This document shows, in pieces, positions 34,953 to 47,164 of a stretch of DNA of 64,000 nucleotides; position 1 is the first letter of the stretch, and each line of letters opens with the position of its first letter. Below the pieces are notes generated by a model, which did no database searches, was not told the origin of the DNA, and worked only from the letters and a program-made list of their open reading frames with translations. A program made the position numbers and the translations under genes. This stretch comes from Sesamum alatum (lineage: Eukaryota > Streptophyta > Magnoliopsida > Lamiales > Pedaliaceae): the NCBI GenBank assembly GCA_034509735.1, contig JACGWO010000005.1:13443264-13507263 (forward strand). The letters are read 5' to 3'.

Positions 34953-36567
34953 GTTAGCCTGCTAGGGAGCAGCTGACTGAGGTGACTCGCGGGAACCGTC
35001 TTATGGAGGACATTGAGTAGGGTCGGCTAGGTATGACGTGTGTTCCCGGTTCCAACGGTACAGGTCAAGTCCTTTGACTTGAGGAACTGCTGAGTTTACC
35101 TGTATGTCAGGGCTGTATCTTAGATATGGTGAGAGATTGCCAAGAAGCACCTGAGTAGTCATAAGCCATGTCTAGTGCAGCTCCGGTGTACAGAGTGACG
35201 GTAGTTTCCAAGAAAGGATCTGTCTCCTGTCAAAAGGTATTGACAGTTCAGTCTCACAAATGCTCTGTCTTGTCCCTAAAATTTGTGGCCACAGTAACCG
35301 AACAGAAAGGAAGGATTTCCTTGCGGCGTTTAGTAGAGGACAGACCGACACTTAGTTCCAATATGGGTACCTGCATTTTCCGTGCCCTAGACCCTAAGTG
35401 GTGAGACCATAGACGGAAGGACAAGTGTACTGTTAGAGCCTAAATGTTCATCCCTGTATATTCACCTAGTCTCTAGTGCCATGGACCGTTGCTAGATGGC
35501 CACCCATGGTAACGGGCGGATTCTAGGAATCCGACCAAGTCTAGCTGAAGGTGAACCTAAAGCATTACACACAATCTGCACACAATAAAGTATTTAATTT
35601 AGAATTAAATATTTAGAGAAATGGAATGATTAAATTAGATTTAATCGGGTCCTTAATTTTCTTAGAAAGAATTAATTCCTTTTATTAGATAAAAGGGATT
35701 TATCTAATAAATTGGATTTATTAGAAAATTAATTTAATGAGCTTAGAATAAATATTTATATTTAATATATTTATTTATTGCCCTTGGAATATTTAAATAG
35801 GTTTTTAAATATTTCATTAAATTAAATTAATGGTTGAGATTAAAAGGAGAGATGGATGGCTAGGATTAATTTGACTAGGTCAACTTACTACTTTGACTAG
35901 GACTTTGACTAGGTCAAAATCCTAGTCAAATTAGTCTTCCTAGAGTTGGAGTTTGAAGAGGATTAAACTCCTCCTCTATATATACTCCTAGCCCTTCACC
36001 TTTAGAGGGATGATGATTCTTCAACACACATACACACACTAGAGCTCATGTGCCTCTCCCTCTCTCTCGTCCGCCTCGTCTCTCTCCAAGAATTCTCTCT
36101 TGTTTTTTTGTGTTAACAATTGAACAAAGGAGGATTAATCCTGTTAAATAATAATGTGTCATTGATCCGCCCTCACCAATAAAAATACTTGTTCGTTTGC
36201 TAGCACGAATACAAGATACGTGGGCGGATTGCGTGTCACGAATTAGAGGGTCTCACATACGAGATCTTGGAGCAAATCGGGGAACAACGCGAGTACCGGT
36301 TAGAAGAGGAAAACGACGAATCAGTAGGCCTCTTTTACGTTTTCGTTTTCCTTCTATTTTACAAATCCTATGGCCTCCATGATTGCTATGCATGCTTATT
36401 TTAATTCATGAGATACACCGAACACCCGGAATTTCAAGGGTACACCCCTTGAACGTGTTTTATTTTATACGTATTAGGCATGTTTAAATTTTGTAATTTA
36501 AATTTATACCGCGCTTCCGCATTCGCACTATTCCCGGGATGATCCACACGCCTACCCAAGGCTTTCA
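34953..36567 (+). repeat. Solo LTR C, second part
   Basis: Resumes the LTR exactly where 15496 stopped, after the AGTGG copy at 34948-34952. It holds the stem-loop CGGATTC-TA-GGAATCCG (35517-35533) and TTCAAGGG-TACA-CCCCTTGAA (36433-36453). It ends GGCTTTCA at 36567, followed by CACGA. Confidence 0.85.
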
Positions 36568-37028
36568 CACGAGTCCTGGCACACTTGGACTAAGGGAAAG
36601 CTGCACCATTGTTGTGAACAAAAAGACTGCGCTCACTCTTTTTCTGTCTCACGAGTCATGGGGGGCGACAGTTTGAGGCATGATTTGGTTGATGGGTCGG
36701 GCCCAACACTGAGTAACATGGTTCGCTTGGAGTCTTCGGAACCATGCGAATAGGTGAGGCAAAATATCTTGGGAATCTCATAGGATGAGAATGATATTGG
36801 ATATCTCCCACGAGGTCTTCTTCATGTGAATCGTAAAAGCGGGGCATGGAGATTACGCTTGTAGATCCCGAGCCCACTAGGAAATGGTTTCCCGAAACTC
36901 CGCTTGAGAGTGGCGGACTTTCGTATAAATAGTGGGAGGGTTAAAGACTGAAAGACCAAGTCTTCAACTTGAACAATAATATTTCCATCATCTGCTAATT
37001 TTTGCTTTACGTTTTCATTAATGTTGAT
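36568..37028 (+). other. Element D leader, second part
   Basis: Begins with the second CACGA and matches element A's leader from about 25518 to gag, including TATAAATAGTGGGAGG near 36925. No gene. Confidence 0.85.
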
Positions 37029-40000
37029 ATGTCTAAGAATCCATTAACCATGGTACTTGAGACTAATAAATTTAACGGAACGAACTACTCGGACTGGCTA
37101 AGAAACCCGAGGATTGTCCTCGGTTTCGAGAACCAAGGCTACATCTTGGACGAGCCGCCGTTGAGCGACTTACCGGAGGGGTCTACGCCAGAAGAACGTT
37201 TGAAGTTCGAGAAATGGCATGAGGACAACTGGAAAGTATGCAATATCATACTGGCTTTGATGTCTAACGACATCCAGAAGCAGTATGAGAGACTGGACAA
37301 CGTCTCCGCCATAATGCTTTGCATGAATGAGGTTTATGCGGTTCCAGATAGGCATATTAGATATACCGCCATAAAAGCATTCTTTGGCACCAAGCTTGTT
37401 GAAGGAGCGTCTGTATAAAGTCATGGGGTCAAGATGCTCTTCCTAGTGGACAAACTCGAGGACCTTAAAGCTGGGCTTAATAATGACAAGTACATTGGCG
37501 TGATCCTCCAGTCGCTTCCTCCTTCCTAGAACCCGTTTGTTGTTAACTACAACATGAACGGACTTGAGAAGTCTATTCATGAGTTAATCAACATGTTGGT
37601 TTAATACGAGGCAACGACCCACAAGTCGGCGCCGGCGGTATTGATAGGAGAGGCTTCGACCTCCAAGGCGAATGGCAAGAGGGCCGGATGCTGGAAGAGG
37701 AAGAAGGAAAAAGGGAAGACGGTTGCGGCCCCTGCTCGCGCTCCGGGCGTCCTTGTTGCTCCGGCGGGACAGAGCAAAGGGAAAGGGAAGGCCCGTGGTT
37801 CTCAACGGTTCAAGGCAAATGATGTCTGCATGCATTTCCAAGGGAAGGGGCATTGGAAGAGGGAGTGCCCACAACTCCTCTCCAACCCAGGTATGTTTGT
37901 GGTTGAAGTAAACATGATAACTAATTCTGCTTCATGGGTATTGGATACCGGGTGTGGTGGTCACATCTGCAATGATTTGCAGGCACTGCAAAGAAGCAGA
38001 AGGCTAACCAAGGATGAGATGATCTTGAGGCTAGGCGATGGCAAGGCCGTTGCTGCGGAAGCCGTAGGGTCAATGGAGTTAGCCATTAGTAGTCATGTTA
38101 GGATTGTACTGAACGACTGTTTCTATGTACCTAGCATGATTAAAAACATTGTTTCCAACCCGGTCCTTGACAAGGAGGGATTTGAATTTACCATCAATAA
38201 AAATGGTTTTTTCATTATTAAAGATGGTATTTCTCATCTGCATGGTACATTGGTCAATGGTCTGTACATACTTCAACAGTCTAATTGGATTATGACTGCA
38301 GAACACAAACGAAAACGTGATGATCACAATAATGCACAGATATGGCATGCGAGGTTAGGTCATATCTCTAAAGATAGGATAAGAAGGTTGGTGGAGTCCA
38401 AGAGTTTAGAAATAGACGATTTGGACAACCTACCAACCTGCGAATCCTGTCTGACGGGAAAGATGACCAAGAAACCCTTTGTTGGACAAAGCACGCTAGC
38501 CAGTGGTCGGTTGTATTTGATCCATACGGATGTCTGTGGCCCACTAAATACTCAGGCTAGAGGTGGGTACTCGTACTTCATAACCTTTACCGATGATCAC
38601 TCATGATATGGTTATGTTTACCTGATGAGGTTCAAGTTTGAAGTCTTTGGAAGGTTTGAGGAATACAGACTTGAAGTAGAGAATCAAATCGGTCGAAAGA
38701 TCAAAGCCATTTGGTCGGACCGAGGTGGAGAGTATTTGAGTGCTGAGTTTACTGAATATCTAAAAGAGAATGGGATTCTCTCTCACTGGACCGCTCCTGG
38801 AACACCACAGCTGAATGGTATGTCTGAAAGGAGGAATCGGACCTTGTTGGACATGGTTCGATCCATGATGAGTTTTACCGAACTCCCCCTTTCCTTCTGG
38901 GGATACGCTCTTCAGACGGCAGCCAAATTTTTGAACTTGGTGCCATCTAAGAAGGTATCCCAGACACCATATGAGATATGGCATGGCAAACCTGCTTCCT
39001 AGAAATACTTGAAAGTGTGGGGTTGCCCCACATATATCAAGAGATTAGTGGGAGATAAACTAGACTCGAGGTCTAGTTTATGCAGGTTCATCGGCTATCC
39101 GAAAGGAACTACGGGGTATTATTTCTATGATCCTCCGTGCGAAAGGTTTTTGTCTCGCGAAACGCAGTATTCTTGAAAAAGGGTTTTCCATCGAATAGTC
39201 GACACGATGAGATACTCCTTGAGGAATCAAGTGAGGCACCCCATGAGGCGGCAGTGACATCTGAGCCAGTAGTTCTTACTGATATTGTTCCAGTCCTCCA
39301 TAGGTCGGCCAGAATATCCCATGCACCTGATAGCTTTGGATTTCTGGGCCTGACCGGTCAGTTGGATAGTGATCCAAAGACATACGGAGAAGCAATGTCG
39401 GACATCGATTTCGATAAGTGGCTTGAGGCCATAAAATTCGAGATGGACTCAGATGGGTACAAACCAGGTTTAGACCCTAGTAGACCCACCCAAAGGGGTA
39501 AAACCCATAGGGTGTAAATGGGTTTACAAACATAAACTTGGAGCTGACGGGGAGGTTACAACCTTCAAAGCCAGGCTTGTGGCGAAGGGTTACACTCAGC
39601 GACCTGGAGTCGACTTCGAGGAAACCTACTCACCCGTAGCAATGGCTAAGTCCATTCGGATACTGTTTGCCATAGCAGCATAGTATGACTATGAAATATG
39701 GCAGATGGACGTGAAAACGTCCTTCCTCAACGGTTTCGTAGATGAAGAGATCTATATGGATCAGCCGGAAGGTTTCACAACTGTTGGAGAAGAGCAGAAG
39801 GTCTGCCGTCTCCAAAGGTCCATCTATGGCCTCAAACAAGCTTCCCGAAGCTGGAACATACGTTTTGATGAAGTCATACGGGGACTTGATTTCATCAAGA
39901 ACGAATCCGATCCTAGTGTATACAAGAAGATCAGTGGGAGCTTAGTTGCGTTTCTGGTACTTTATGTGGATGACATCTTGCTCACTGGGGATGATGCTAA

Positions 40001-40910
40001 GATGTTGGGTACCACTAAAGCCTGGTTGTCAATGTAATTCTCCATGAAGGATATGGGCGAGGCTTCCTACATCCTTGGCATCAAGATCTACAGAGATAGA
40101 TCTAGGAGGATGTTAGGAATGGCCCAGTCCTTGTATATTGACAAAGTCTTGAAGAGATTCAAGATGGAGAACTCAAAATGAGGATTCCTTCCTATGAGGC
40201 AGGGAATTAAGTTATCCAAGAAGCAGTCTCCTAATACTGATGAGGAGCTTAAACAGATGTTGGACATCGCCTATGCTTCAGCCATAGGCAGCATACAATA
40301 TGTTGTTCAGTGCACTAGACCTGATATGGCTTTCGCTTTGAGCGTAACTAGTCGATATCAGTCGTGTGCCGGGGAGGCATACTGGAGTGCAGTCCAGACT
40401 ATCCTGAAGTACCTGAAAAGGACTAAGGACATGTTCTTGATTTACGGCGGTGGAGAGTTGATACTGGAAGGCTATAGCGACGCTAGCTTCCAGTCGGGTA
40501 ACGATGATGCCAAGTCTCAGTCTGGTTATGTGTTTAGAGAAAATGGTGGCGTGGTTAGTTGGAAGGGTTCCAAGCAGGCTACCACGGCGGACTCCACCAT
40601 AGAGTTTTGAATACATAACGGCTTTGGAAGCTGCTAAGGAGTGGTTTGATTGATGAGCTACATCTAAGAGTTGGATGTAGTACCTAGCATTGCTAAGCCT
40701 GTAATTATCTTTTATGCTCATCACCGATCCAAGCATATTCTTAGACGCTACCATCTGCTCAAAGAGCTGGTTAGCAGGGGCGACATTCGGATGGACCGAG
40801 TCAGCTCCACAGAAAACATAGCATATCCACTAACTAAGCCCGTGTCGCAAGTTGCCCATACTCAGCATCTGGATAAGATGGGTTTGAGGTCAATGGGTGA
40901 TTGGCTTTAG
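37029..40910 (+). pseudogene. Element D gag-pol, many stops
   Basis: Gag starts at 37029 (MSKNPLTMVLETNKF) and is cut by TAA at 37416-37418. Other pieces: 37641-38606 with knuckle CMHFQGKGHWKREC (second Cys is Phe), protease SWVLDTGCGGH and integrase zinc region; 38625-39002 integrase core; 39137-39517 linker; 39705-40037 RT with WQMDVKTSFLNG just upstream and LYVDDILL; 40194-40610 RNase H; 40671-40910 tail ending at TAG before the polypurine tract (40914-40924). Most new stops differ from element A by C-to-T or G-to-A changes (for example near 37603, 38604, 39680, 40179). Confidence 0.9.
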
Positions 40911-40924
40911 GTCAAGTGGGAGAT

Positions 40925-43805
40925 TGTTAGAATAGGTGACCAAAAACCCAATAGGTTTGGCAATTTGTAACCTATTATACAACTTGATGTAAATGTAATA
41001 TTATTATGTGATGAATAAAATGAGTATTCGTCACTTTTGGTGCTTACTTTGTTGCGCTCATTTCACATTTGTTAAAACGATGTTTTACTTATATCATAAC
41101 AAAGCCCACAGACCACGGTTAACAACACATGCAGTTGGGCCACGCATTGGATGGTGGTCATGAAACCAACTTATTTAATCGCAACAAAGCCCACAGACCC
41201 ACGCATGGGACGCCTACACGATCTTAATGGGTTGGTCAACTGGGATCGAGCCGACTGGACTGACTCACGGGGATATCATATGGAAGCCTCGGAGGCTTGG
41301 TCGGTATGATTGAATTTCCCTGGTTCCGATAGTACGGGAGTAGTCCTCAGACTTGAGGGATCATGGCAGTCGCGTGCACAGGACGACTGTATCTTGGATC
41401 TGGCGAGAGGTGATCATTTTGTAAGATAATCATCATAAGCCTTGTCCAGTGCAGTCGAAATGTGTAGCGAGGATGGTGGATTCCAAGAAGAGGATCCGTT
41501 CCCTGTCAGTATGTGACAGAGGTATCTCCTATGCACTCGGAGACACGTTCATGTTGTTTAAAGCTGTGGCCACAGTGGTTGGTCGAACAGGGAATGGTTT
41601 CCTGTGTCGACGCAATGAAGCATACATAGTCTCGAGTATTAAGCATAAATGTAATATTCTTATGTGATTAACAAGATGAGTGTTCGTCACCAATGGTACC
41701 TTCTTTGTTGCGCTCATCTTACATTTGTTAAAACGGTGTTTAACTTATATCGCAACGAAGCCCACACACCATGTATAACAACTCGTGCAGTTGGGCCACG
41801 CATTGGATGGTGGTCATGAAACCAACTGATTAAGAGTTGGGTCTGAAACATTCCAAGTCGAGGACATCGAGACAGGGCATCGAGAGTCCTATTGAGACTT
41901 GCATCAAGAGTCGTGTTCATTGGATGAGTGTCGTGTTTCATCGGTGACAGGCGTGGGACGCCTACACGATCTTGATGTGTTGGTCGACTGGGGTCGAGCT
42001 GACTGGACTGACTCGCGAGGATCATCATGTGGAAGCCTTGGAGGCTTGGTCGGTATGATTGGTTTTCCCCGGTTCCGATAGTATAGGAATAATCCTCAGA
42101 CTTGAGGGATCATGGCAGTCGCGTGCACGTGACGGCTGTATCTTGGATCTGGCAAGAGGTAATCATTCTGTAAGATGATTATCATAAGCCTTGTCTAGTG
42201 CAGTCGGAATGTGTAGCGAGGACGGTGGATTCCAAGAAGAGGATCCATCCCCTGTCAGTATGTGACAGAGGTATCTCCTATGCACTCGGAGACACGTTCA
42301 TGCTGTTTAAAGTTGTGGCCACAGTGGTTGGTCGAACAGGGAATGGTTTCCTGTGTCGACGCAATGAAGCATACGTGGTCTCGATTATTAAGCATAGATG
42401 CCTAGTCAAGGATGGGAACGGACGCCCAATTCCATACCCTAGACTAAGGCCGGGAGACGATAGACGGAAGGATCGTACCCGCACGGAATCGGCGCCTAAA
42501 TGTTCACGCCAATTCACCTAGTCTCTAATGCCATGGACCGTTGCTAGACGACCACCCATGGTAACGGGCCCTTGTGGGACACGGGCCCAACTCTAGCTGA
42601 GGGTGAACCTAAAGGGTCACACACAAATCACCGAGGAGGTTGAGAGATCGACTTGGAGTCAATCTCGAAGGATAAAATAAGTAATTGGATTACTTAAGGG
42701 AAAGTCCATTGGATGGACGGGCCGATATTGTATCGCGCTTTCGTTTATTCGATAAATTAGATTTTCGATTAAATATGAAAAGTTGAGACGTTGAGACATT
42801 GGATCTTTTAATTGGATTAAAAGATCAACGGGAATAATTTAAATGGACATTAAATTGGATTTAATGTTGGATTCGTCGTAATTGGATTACGATAAACCCG
42901 GTCCGTTAAATTATACCCAAGAGGAGAAATAATTTCTATTTTGGAATAGGAAGAAGTTGGACTTCTTCCCTTAATTAAACATGACCGACATGCTCCCTTG
43001 GAGGAAGCAAAATCAGCTATGTTTCATGCTAGGTGGTATGTTAACTTATCTCTTTTGGAAAGAGACAAATCAACTCCAATCAAGCTCTTCCCTTTTGGTA
43101 TGATTTGATCATACCATAAATTTTGGTAGGCTTGATTGAAGAATTGATGGTGATTGATTGGAATGAATCTAGACATCCTTGGATGAACCTAGACACATTC
43201 CAATAATCACATTAATTATGTATATATATTAGAATATACAACACCAAGCATAAGTAATTCATTATTCATCTTTTTCTAGGAAAAAGAGAAGACAAAATCC
43301 CTCTCCTCTCTCTCAACTCTCGGCCCTCTCTCCCTCTCCTACACTTGTGTTCTTCACTTGATTTTGAATCAAGAAGAAGAACAAAGTAAGTTTAAGAGAG
43401 CACTAATTCATAGTGTTCTTCTCTTAAACCGATTCCTTCTCAAACCCGTTCTTTTCTAGCAAGAAGAACGTGTGTTTCTTCCGGTGTGGTGTGGATCACC
43501 TTTGGAGAATCCATACGTTTGGATTTCCTGAGCATTCCGGAGAAGGAACAACGCTAGTAGCGGGAGCATACGCTAAACAATCAAAGGTAACGGTTTTACT
43601 ACGCTTTGATTGATTTAATATACATCTATGCCTTATGTGTTTAAATATATGTTTCTAATATTTACACATCCTACATCGAACGCCCGGTTGAGCACCCAAG
43701 GGTACACCCTTTGGAATTCGTTCATTTAAATTAGATTTAAATTTACGCTATTTCCTCGCTTTCTCGCTTCCGCTCGCGCTCCCGGGCGGATCCGCTTGTG
43801 CTTCA
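40925..43805 (+). repeat. Element D 3' LTR with internal duplication
   Basis: Starts TGTTAGAATAGGTGACC after the polypurine tract. Sequence 40925-41647 covers the first part of the LTR with internal losses; at about 41648 the sequence jumps back to near the LTR start (AATGTAATATTCTTATGTG) and then runs to CTTCA at 43805. The result is about 2.88 kb where about 2.25 kb is expected. The two start regions belong to different sub-variants, which suggests recombination between copies. Confidence 0.8.
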
Positions 43806-46800
43806 GAGGGCTATTGGAAAAGAGAGTATCCTAAACCCCTCTCCAATGTAGGTAAAATTTGATATTGAGTATTGACATGATCACTTGTACTCTATTTGGT
43901 ATTTCATACCGTTCCTCTCACTAACCTGTGGGTAGTTTTCAGAAAGTGAATCAGGACTTAAAAGCCAAGAACAGTTCTAGGATTCAACAATGGCAAGGTC
44001 CATTGCTGATAAGGACTAGACACTTGTTAGCCCCATAATCGTGATCATGTTAGGATAGTTTATAGGAATTACGTAATCTAGCATGATCAAAAGTATATCT
44101 CTTTGTTAGACAAAGGTTTTATTTCATACATATTTGATCAAACAAAATTATTGAATAAAGATTCATGTTTGCTAGTAGTTACACGTAAATTCCTAGAATA
44201 CCATCCCATAAAAGGTTTATGGATGCTCAAAATTCAAATTATCTAAATGGATTAATCAAGACTAACTTACAGATCTGGCATTTTGCAACAGCTAGGATGT
44301 TTCCTCTCATTAAAGATAAGTAAATTGGAAAGTTCGATGAATCTAGAAATAGATGATTCGAATCGACTAAATTTACAAGTCTTTTATGAAGAAGAAAGTC
44401 CCAAAGCTCTTTGTTGGACGAAGTAGGCTTGCCAAATAGTCTATTGGAAGGGATCCAATAAGAAAACTGTAGGTTACTAATACACAAGACCATTAGAGAG
44501 TTCAAAAGTTTAAAGGTCCCATAGGAGGTTTGGGAATTAGACTTAAGGTGGTGAACCATAAATGGTTGCAAAATTAAACCTGTTTCGATATGATCGAAAA
44601 GGCCGTGTATTTAGTGGGAGCTCTTGAGCATCCAAGTCGAGAATGGAATTCTCAATGAAACATTTCCTGTAAAGGCCAAGTATGACGGTCTCTGATAAAG
44701 GGAACGATCGAGCCTCGTTGGACGAAAATCGATCAAAGTTTCACCAATTACCTTAGCCCGTGTACATGTAGACTCGAAAATTGCCAACGTAAGGAACGTG
44801 GCACTTTGCTAGGAGTCACGGACAAGGAGCCATGGTTTGGCAAGCCTATGTCCCGACAAAGTCCTTGAGCATGTAGAAGGATTCTACATACGTCAAGGGA
44901 CTAGTGGGAGACAAATTAGACTCGGTGTCTAGTTTGTATAGGTTTACAACAGAATAATGCTAAATATTGCTTATAATTGCATTTCTTAAATTGATCATAT
45001 TCCAAGTCCCCTTAAGAACGAACCCGAATGTCGTAAGAGGTACGAGTGATCAGGATATGTTCGGTCAAATTTGGATAATGATCCAAATGACCTGCGGAAC
45101 GTGATGTTGGACATCGTAGTACAATTTATGGAGAGGAGCCATAGAATCCGCTAGGAAATTCAAACAAGGTTTTGACGAGCTCATACGGAGCATGACTTGG
45201 TCTTAAACGACGTAGGTGATCAGTGGGAGTAGAAATTGTGTTCCATGTGTTTAAGTGTGTAATGTATTGATTCATGGATGAATTCAAGACATTAGGAATC
45301 ACTGAAACACAACTGTAACTCACAAAAATTCTCTATGACATTTTAGGGTTCCCACATACATATCATGAATTGAGTTTTTTCCAAAGATTCAGTTAATGGT
45401 AGACTGATGAGAAAACACAGATATGTTGAGGGACAAGTTGTTCGAGACTCAGTCATGATAAGACTGATGAGAAAGCTTAGATACTCTGAATAAAGCATCA
45501 GGTCATTCGAGACGTAGTCACGGTAGACTAATGAGAAGGCTTGGATGTTGAGTATCCCCTAAGTTTTAACCCTAGGCAAACATATGATATGTTTACTCGG
45601 TGCATAGGAACCGATGTTGAGTGTGCTTCTTGCATGACTCAACAGAAATCGGTAATGCACTGAGGGGTTGAAGACAGCAATCAAGAACGATTCTTAGTAC
45701 CTGAATAAGGACTAAAGATGTGTTCATGATTCACAGTCTGTTGAGAGTTTCCTTGGAAGGCTACAGCGATACTAGCTTCCAGAGCATAGTGAAAACAAGT
45801 TAGTCTCAAAGGTAGGCCTGTCGATGGGCGGGTATTACCCTACCCAGACCCGGATCCGATGAATACCCATAGTTGTTATTTATGTATTTTACCCAGGCCC
45901 TACCATAAAATACCCATTGGGTCTTACCCATTCTAGACCCATACTAATTGGGTCCATTATGGGTCTTACCCATTGGGTCTTACACATTAAAACGTAAAAA
46001 CTAATTATACATGTTTCTTTGTAAATGATATTACAGAAACATATTACCAAATTAGTTTATTAAATATATTTCATGAACTTACTGTCAATAAATCAAACTA
46101 AAAGTTATTTGAAGTTTTAACATGTGCAGGATGAATGTCGTTGCAATATATATAACGATATTAACTTTGTTCAAATAATGAATCATATTAACCAATTACA
46201 CATCGACATAGATTCGATATAGGAATGTAAATTAAACAACCAACAGTAAAAATGTATGAAAATTATCTTTTAAATTTAGAATGATTTTTTTATTGGTTTG
46301 AAAATTCATTCAACTTTCATTTCATGAGTTTTTTACAATTCAAATTTGAACAAATTTTATCAATACCATATATTAGTTTAGCTTGACTTATCACTTTAGA
46401 TTCAAATTAATTTTATCAACAATTCAATTCGCAGTTCACTGCGAAAATAAAGATGAAAAACTATGGCAAATTTTTTCATAAAAGTTAAAAGAAAAAAACT
46501 ATGTACAAAAATTAAGAATTTTTAGATGACAAGTAAAATCGATTCGATTAATCTATTAAAAATTTAAAAGTTCAATGATTATAAGTTAACGGATATATAT
46601 GAATTTTTATAGTATTAGATTTTACCCATTCAAGACCCATACCCGCGGGTATTTTTGGGTCTAGACCCTACCCATACCCAAAATACTTATTACAATGGGT
46701 ACGGGTCCAGGTCCGGGTCTAATATAAAAATAATGGGTCCGAGTCGGGGTCAATTATAAAAATAATGGATCCGGGTCCGGGTAATACCCTCCCATTGACA

Positions 46801-47164
46801 GGTCTACTCAAAGGTATGCACAGTCAGGCCTAATGACGAATGCATCGGATAGTGGTCACTGATGAAGACCGCGTCCATAGGATGGACGTGGCGCCTAGAA
46901 CGGCCAAGTCATGTTCGCCTATATGGCAGGCAACTTGGCTATGGAGTATTGGCACGAGATCTCATCACAAGATCCACGAAAAATATTCTTAGACAACCAC
47001 CACCTCTAGGAGGTAATGGTGGATAGAGGTAACACGATTAGACCATATTGCTTCGGCAAGGAAATATAAGCGGACTCACAATACCTTAGTTGGTATCGCA
47101 GATTACTCATACTCAAAGGATTCTGAACAAAGTGGGTAATTGACATAATGGTCAAGTGGGAGAT
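43806..47164 (+). pseudogene. Element F: old degenerate copia gag-pol
   Basis: Faint but continuous similarity to A and D: a decayed knuckle (GGCTATTGGAAAAGAGAG, 43809), the region before integrase (about 44000-44170), the linker after integrase (GACAAATTAGACTCGGTGTC near 44909), RT fragments near 45170-45240, RNase H near 45730-45780, and after the hAT insertion the pol tail to the polypurine tract at 47154-47164. No long frames remain. It lacks its 5' end, replaced by element D's LTR. It is clearly older than A, B or D. Confidence 0.75.
45813..46806 (+). mobile_element. hAT-type non-autonomous transposon (MITE-like)
   Basis: 994 bp inserted in element F. TIRs read TAGGCCTGTCGATGGG on the left and, reverse complemented, TAGACCTGTCAATGGG on the right, both followed by GGGTATTACCC. 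An 8-bp duplication CTCAAAGG flanks it (45805-45812, 46807-46814). The 8-bp TSD and TAGG-type ends point to hAT. Subterminal regions are full of GGGT/ACCC words in inverted order; the centre is AT-rich. No transposase. Confidence 0.9.

Larger units (their letters stand above)
3510..43805 (+). mobile_element. Element D: Ty1/copia retrotransposon hosting the nested stack
   Basis: A plus-strand copia (5' LTR 3510-13657, PBS 13660, leader to 37028, gag-pol 37029-40910, 3' LTR 40925-43805). The 5' LTR is interrupted by the TIR-bounded unit 4772-12632 and the leader by solo LTR C with everything inside it. The leader reads continuously from 15122 to 36568 when C is removed. The 5-bp flanks (ATACA on the left, GAGGG on the right) do not match, so one end has been rearranged. 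The coding region has many stops, so the copy is dead. Confidence 0.85.

Noticed and set aside
4126..42521. A 107-codon ORF starting MQSECVARTVDSKK repeated in several LTRs (4126, 30183, 42198) and an antisense ORF over it.
   Set aside because: It lies in the LTR and stays open only in nearly identical copies. It is shifted at 22601, altered at 41449 and broken in the more diverged element E, with no domain.
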